A stretch of DNA of 9,495 nt. It comes from an uncultured Clostridia bacterium (lineage in GTDB: Bacteria > Bacillota > Clostridia > Oscillospirales > Acutalibacteraceae). Position 1 is the stretch's first letter, and every line of letters begins with the position of its first letter. Position numbers and translations under genes: made by a program. Positions 5,951-9,495 of this stretch are shown here, piece after piece. The notes under the pieces are model-generated. The model ran no database searches and was not told where the DNA came from. It saw only the letters and a list, made by a program, of their open reading frames with translations. The DNA lies in NCBI GenBank assembly GCA_947623215.1, contig CANQGN010000048.1, positions 1 through 9,495 of the forward strand, in the 5' to 3' direction.

Positions 5951-5972
5951 TGCTTTTTTCAAGCTTTTTTCA
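5951..5972 (-). promoter_or_regulatory. UP-element-like phased A-tracts before the tRNA-Ser promoter
   Basis: The 10-bp sequence GCTTTTTTCA occurs twice on the plus strand (5952-5961 and 5963-5972), so the minus strand has two A6 tracts 11 bp apart directly upstream of the tRNA -35. Position, composition and helical phasing match an UP element or intrinsic bend that raises stable-RNA promoter output. Confidence 0.5.
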
Positions 5973-6042
5973 TTTTCCCGCCGTTTGGCGGTGGGGCGGG
6001 CGGCCAAAAGCGCTCTTTTTGGGCGTTTCGCGGCATAAATAC

Positions 6043-6070
6043 TTGCATTTTTTGGTTTCTGTGTTACAAT
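6043..6070 (+). promoter_or_regulatory. Probable promoter of glyS
   Basis: TTGCAT (6043-6048) and TACAAT (6065-6070) are separated by 16 bp and lie some 40 bases before the glyS ribosome binding site. Predicted transcription start is about 6077. The resulting leader of about 40 nt leaves no room for a T-box, unlike many Firmicute synthetase genes. Confidence 0.65.
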
Positions 6071-6116
6071 AAGTTGAAAAACTTTTTGAATTTCACCACC
6101 AGTGAGGAGCGTTACC

Positions 6117-7490
6117 ATGCAGCATCAAGAAAAAACCATGGAAAAAATTGTAACTCTGGCCAAGGGCAGGGGATTCGTCTTTGCGGGGTCAGAGATTTAC
6201 GGCGGCCTTTCTAACACCTGGGACTACGGCCCGCTGGGCGTGCTCTTTAAAAACAACGTAAAAAAGGCCTGGCTGCAAAAGTTTGTGCAAGAGTCGCCTA
6301 CCAACGTGGGGTTAGACGCCGCTATTTTAATGAATCCCCGCGTGTGGGTGGCCTCCGGCCATGTGGGGGGCTTTTCTGACCCGTTAATGGACTGTAAAGA
6401 GTGCCACACCCGCCACCGCGCCGACCAGTTAATCGAGGCCGCCGGGGCCAACCCCGCCGGTTGGTCGACCGAACAGATGAGCGACTATATTCGCGAGCAC
6501 CAAATTGCCTGCCCGGAATGCGGCAAGTGCAATTTTACCGACATTCGCCAGTTTAACTTAATGTTTAAAACCTTTCAGGGGGTTACGGAAGACGCCAAAA
6601 GCGAAATTTACCTTCGCCCCGAAACCGCGCAGGGCATTTTTGTAAACTTTGAGAACATTCAGCGGGTCACTCGCAAAAAAATCCCCTTCGGCGTGGGGCA
6701 AATCGGTAAATCCTTCCGCAATGAAATCACCCCCGGCAACTTTACCTTCCGCACGCGGGAGTTTGAGCAAATGGAGCTGGAATTTTTCTGCGAGCCGGGC
6801 AGCGATTTAGAGTGGTTCGCCTATTGGAAAAGCTTTTGCCACAACTGGCTGCTCTCGCTCGGCATGAACGACGAGCACCTAAAGCTGCGCGACCATGAAA
6901 AAGAGGAGCTTTCGCACTACTCAAACGCCACGACGGATATTGAATATCTCTTCCCCTTTGGCTGGGGCGAGCTGTGGGGCATTGCCGACCGCACCGACTT
7001 TGACTTAAAGTGCCACGCCCGCGAAAGCGGCAAGCCGCTGGAGTATTTTGACCAGCAAAAGGGCGTAAAATATATTCCCTACGTCATAGAGCCCTCGCTG
7101 GGGGCCGACCGGGTGGCGCTGGCCTTTTTGTGCGACGCGTACGATGAAGAAACACTGGCCGAGGGCGACGTGCGCACCGTGCTGCGGCTGCACCCCGCGC
7201 TGGCCCCCTACAAGGCGGCGGTGCTGCCCCTCTCTAAAAAGCTGAGCGAGCGCGCAACCGCCCTTTTCGCCGACCTTTCCAAGCACTTTATGGTGGATTA
7301 CGACGAAACGGGTTCCATTGGCAAGCGCTACCGCCGACAGGACGAAATCGGCACGCCGTTTTGCATTACGGTAGACTTTGAAACCGAAACCGACGGCTGC
7401 GTAACCCTGCGCGACCGCGACAGTATGGAGCAGCTGCGCTTGCCGGTAGAAGGGCTTGCCGACTACATTGCCCCCCGCCTGACCTTTTAA
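6117..7490 (+). CDS. glyS: Glycyl-tRNA synthetase, homodimeric class II type
   Basis: The enzyme charges tRNA-Gly with glycine using ATP. At 457 residues it matches the single-chain dimeric form (often called GlyQS), not the two-subunit GlyQ plus GlyS form. The N-terminal region has FAGSEIYGGLSNTWDYGPLG (23-42). A cysteine-rich insertion follows (CKEC 93-96, CPEC 132-135, C138) that looks like a zinc-binding ribbon. LRPETAQGIF is at 166-175, class II motif 2 is in FRNEITPGNFTFRTREFE (200-217), and motif 3 is in GADRVALAFL (329-338). The C-terminal anticodon-binding domain contains RRQDEIGTPFC (406-416). ATG 6117 is preceded seven bases earlier by GAGGAG; the GTG at 6102 and the ATG at 6138 have no such site. 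A further gene follows after about 40 bases with no terminator, suggesting co-transcription. Confidence 0.97.
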   Translation: MQHQEKTMEKIVTLAKGRGFVFAGSEIYGGLSNTWDYGPLGVLFKNNVKKAWLQKFVQESPTNVGLDAAILMNPRVWVASGHVGGFSDPLMDCKECHTRHRADQLIEAAGANPAGWSTEQMSDYIREHQIACPECGKCNFTDIRQFNLMFKTFQGVTEDAKSEIYLRPETAQGIFVNFENIQRVTRKKIPFGVGQIGKSFRNEITPGNFTFRTREFEQMELEFFCEPGSDLEWFAYWKSFCHNWLLSLGMNDEHLKLRDHEKEELSHYSNATTDIEYLFPFGWGELWGIADRTDFDLKCHARESGKPLEYFDQQKGVKYIPYVIEPSLGADRVALAFLCDAYDEETLAEGDVRTVLRLHPALAPYKAAVLPLSKKLSERATALFADLSKHFMVDYDETGSIGKRYRRQDEIGTPFCITVDFETETDGCVTLRDRDSMEQLRLPVEGLADYIAPRLTF

Positions 7491-7532
7491 ATAGGTAAAT
7501 AGGCAAAACAAAGGGAACAGGGAGTGAAAACC

Positions 7533-8519
7533 ATGAGCGAGCAGTCCCCCCGCGAGCGGTTTATTGCCGCGCTGGAGCGCCGACCGGTTACCGGCCGGGC
7601 GCCCACCTTTGAGCTGGTGTTTTTTCTCACCATGGAGGCCTTTGGCGTGGTGCACCACAGCCAGCGGCACTTTGCCCAGTGGAACCAGATGTCGAACGAA
7701 GAGCGGCAGGCCCACTACCGCAGCTTGGCCGAAATGTACGTGATGACCGCCGAGCGCTACGGGCACGACGCCATATTTGTGCACGAAACCCCGGCCGGCG
7801 CTGTGCCCATTTTAGAGCAAATTCGCGCCATGACCGGCAACCGCTACTTTTTAATGCTGCATGGCGACGCCACCTACGGCGTGCCGGATGGCGACCACAT
7901 GCTGGACTTTACCTACCGCCTGGCGGACGAGCCGGAGCAAATGTGCGAGCAGGCGGCGCAGCAGGTAGAGCAAAAGCTGGCGGAGTATGAGCGGGTGTTT
8001 GCCAACCGCTGGAACCTGATAGACGGCGTAGCGCTCTGCTCGGACTATTGCTTAAACGCCGGCCCCTTTTTAAGCCCCACGCAGTTTTCGGTTTTCGTCG
8101 CCCCCTATTTGCAGCAGTTAATCGCGGGCTACCGCGCCATGGGGCTGTATACCATTAAACACAGCGACGGCAACATTTTGCCCATTCTCGACCAGCTGGT
8201 GCAGTGCAACCCCCACGCCCTGCATTCGCTCGACCCGCAGGGCGGGGTAGACTTGGCGGCGGTGAAACGCCAATACGGCGACAGGGTAGCGCTCTGCGGC
8301 AACGTAAACTGCGGCCTGCTGCAAACGGGTACAGACGAAGAAGTCATCGCCGACGTGCGCCGCAGCCTGAAAGACGGCATGACCGGCGGCTGGGGCTACG
8401 TGTTTTGCACCTCTAACTGCGTGTACACCGGTATGCCGCTGCGCCGGTACGAGCTGATGAACCAAATTTGGCGGGAAGAGGGCTTTTACCCCGCTACAAC
8501 CCCCGCCGGGCGGGCATAA
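7533..8519 (+). CDS. Uroporphyrinogen decarboxylase (URO-D) family protein, not HemE
   Basis: The fold family contains the haem enzyme HemE and cobalamin-linked methyltransferases such as MtaA/MtbA/CmuA. The 328-residue protein begins with a typical URO-D opening (SPRERFIAALERRPVTGRAP), and its second half has HSDGNILPILDQL (210-222), LHSLDPQGGVDLAAVK (230-245) and LCGNVNCG (254-261), a pattern seen in methyltransferase-like URO-D proteins of anaerobes. It lacks the RQAGRY substrate motif of HemE. It also lacks the H-x-C zinc ligand of MtaA (H210 is followed by S-D), although cysteines occur at about 260, 292 and 296 (CTSNC) and could bind a metal. No corrinoid protein gene is next to it. The ATG at 7533 has GGGAG eight bases upstream; GTG 7524 is a possible alternative preceded by AAGGGA. 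It lies 42 bases after glyS. Activity and substrate are unknown. Confidence 0.85.
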   Translation: MSEQSPRERFIAALERRPVTGRAPTFELVFFLTMEAFGVVHHSQRHFAQWNQMSNEERQAHYRSLAEMYVMTAERYGHDAIFVHETPAGAVPILEQIRAMTGNRYFLMLHGDATYGVPDGDHMLDFTYRLADEPEQMCEQAAQQVEQKLAEYERVFANRWNLIDGVALCSDYCLNAGPFLSPTQFSVFVAPYLQQLIAGYRAMGLYTIKHSDGNILPILDQLVQCNPHALHSLDPQGGVDLAAVKRQYGDRVALCGNVNCGLLQTGTDEEVIADVRRSLKDGMTGGWGYVFCTSNCVYTGMPLRRYELMNQIWREEGFYPATTPAGRA

Positions 8520-8584
8520 CGCGCCCTGCCTTTAACATAAAATAGAGTAAAAACAATGAATGTGATGTGTTGCAATTGAAAGGC

Positions 8585-9495
8585 GTGAAAGCGCATAACC
8601 GAAAACAGAGCTTTTTAGAGGGCGCGGCCATTTTGGTGGCCGCCACGGCCGTGGTAAAGGTACTGGGCGCCCTCTTTAAAATCCCCCTCGGCAACCTTAT
8701 CGGCGAGCTGGGCATGGGGTATTTTCAAACCGCTTACGACCTCTACCTGCCGGTTTACTCCATTGCGCTGGCGGGTATGCCGGTGGCGGTCTGCCGCATG
8801 GTGGCCTCTGCCATGGCAAACGAGCAGTATGCAGACGCCCGGCAGGTGCTCACCGTTGCCCGGCGGGTGTTCTGGTGCATTGGGGTAGGGGGCACGCTGC
8901 TGCTGTGGGCGGCGGCTTACCCCTATTTGCGCATTATCGGCGGCAGCACCGGCGCGTTTTGGGGCATTTTGGTGATTGCCCCCTGCATACTTTTCTGCTG
9001 TATTATGTCTACCTACCGCGGGTATTACGAGGGCATGTGCAACATGACCCCCACCGCTTGCTCGCAGGTCATAGAGGCGCTGGGCAAGGTAGTCATCGGC
9101 TTGGCGCTGGCCTACGCCGTTTACCGGGCAGGTTACTCGCCGGCCTACCAGTCGGCCGCCGCCATTGCCGGCATTATGCTGGGCACGCTGTTTGGCGCCC
9201 TTTACCTGCGGCTGCGCTTTCAGCGGGTGGGAGACGGCATTTCCCCCGCCAAATTGGTCGCCGCCGGCCCGCCCACCGTTAGCCGGTCGGCTACGCTGCG
9301 CTCGCTCATTGTCATTGCGGTGCCGGTTATTATCGGCTCTTTAGCCTCGCAAATTGCGGGGTTAATCGACGTAATGACGGTGCAGCGGCGGCTGAGCGAT
9401 TTGGTGCAGGCCGACCCCGCCTATTTTCAAACCAACTTTTCGGCCATGTGGCAGGCGCTGGCGGCCGACCCGGACCTTGCCGCCCCCGGGGCGGT
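8585..9495 (+). CDS. SpoVB/MurJ-like lipid-linked oligosaccharide flippase, N-terminal part (cut by window edge)
   Basis: This open frame continues beyond the right edge (about 303 codons visible; the family is usually 450-550). Relatives of the MATE/MOP superfamily, including SpoVB and MurJ, move lipid-linked cell-wall or polysaccharide precursors across the membrane; SpoVB acts in spore cortex formation. After a basic start the first helix is SFLEGAAILVAATAVVKVLG, followed by FKIPLGNLIGELGMGYF, SIALAGMPVAVCRMVASAMA and STYRGYYEGMCNMTPTACSQ, then QVIEALGKVVIGLAL, all matching SpoVB-type proteins. Several hydrophobic helices alternate with basic loops. There is no ATG near the start: candidates are GTG 8585, TTG 8576, TTG 8570 and GTG 8567, after an in-frame stop at 8543-8545. 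None has an ideal ribosome binding site, so the start is uncertain. It lies about 65 bases after the URO-D gene with no convincing terminator between, so it is probably in the glyS transcript. SpoVB itself or a paralogue cannot be decided. Confidence 0.85.
   Translation, partial: MKAHNRKQSFLEGAAILVAATAVVKVLGALFKIPLGNLIGELGMGYFQTAYDLYLPVYSIALAGMPVAVCRMVASAMANEQYADARQVLTVARRVFWCIGVGGTLLLWAAAYPYLRIIGGSTGAFWGILVIAPCILFCCIMSTYRGYYEGMCNMTPTACSQVIEALGKVVIGLALAYAVYRAGYSPAYQSAAAIAGIMLGTLFGALYLRLRFQRVGDGISPAKLVAAGPPTVSRSATLRSLIVIAVPVIIGSLASQIAGLIDVMTVQRRLSDLVQADPAYFQTNFSAMWQALAADPDLAAPGA

Noticed and set aside
5978..5991. CCGCC-GTTT-GGCGG hairpin between tRNA-Ser and glyS
   Set aside because: Short stem, no T-tract on either strand; it may be incidental in GC-rich DNA.
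7005..7784. Minus-strand open frame of 259 codons opposite glyS and the URO-D gene
   Set aside because: Spans two well-identified plus-strand genes, has low-complexity composition and no ribosome binding site.
7533..8519. Calling the URO-D family gene hemE
   Set aside because: The RQAGRY-type substrate motif and other HemE hallmarks are absent, and no haem genes adjoin it.
8503..8532. Possible terminator after the URO-D gene (CCCGC/GCGGG and GGGCG/CGCCC repeats)
   Set aside because: Stems are five pairs or fewer, overlap the coding end and have no T-tract beyond TTT.

Overview
The window reads as chromosomal DNA from a GC-rich, Gram-positive, endospore-forming type of Clostridia, most likely of the gut Oscillospirales/Ruminococcaceae kind. 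This placement is an inference. It rests on a T-box riboswitch, near-consensus SigA promoters with 17-bp spacers, strong GGAGG-like ribosome binding sites, a lipoprotein-type solute-binding protein, dimeric glycyl-tRNA synthetase and a SpoVB-like flippase. I see no insertion sequence, phage gene, CRISPR array or integrase. Gene content is housekeeping and nutrient uptake.

Left part (1-2720, minus strand): a branched-chain amino acid ABC transporter operon in the order livK (binding lipoprotein), livH (permease), livM (permease, cut by the window edge). It starts from a near-perfect promoter at 2692-2720, has a leader of about 150 nt, and carries a hairpin/T-tract terminator between livK and livH that probably makes more livK than permease.

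Centre (2762-4618, plus strand): a second promoter, back to back with the liv promoter, drives a leader of about 330 nt that is a full T-box riboswitch. Its specifier codon is UGG, its anti-acceptor bulge is UGGC, and antiterminator and terminator compete. It controls a single-gene unit, a TrpB2-type tryptophan synthase beta chain, closed by a bidirectional terminator. Scarcity of charged tRNA-Trp should therefore turn on tryptophan synthesis from indole and serine. The same intergenic region launches both amino acid import and amino acid synthesis.

Middle right (4656-5949, minus strand): an integral-membrane acyltransferase-3 gene, just downstream of a tRNA-Ser(GGA) gene that has its own promoter, upstream A-tracts and terminator.

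Right part (6043-9495, plus strand): glycyl-tRNA synthetase, a uroporphyrinogen-decarboxylase-family protein that is not HemE, and the first two thirds or so of a SpoVB/MurJ-like flippase. They are tightly spaced with no convincing terminator between them, so they are likely co-transcribed. I found no clearly undescribed system. The best regulatory content is the Trp T-box and the leader and terminator structures around livK and tRNA-Ser.
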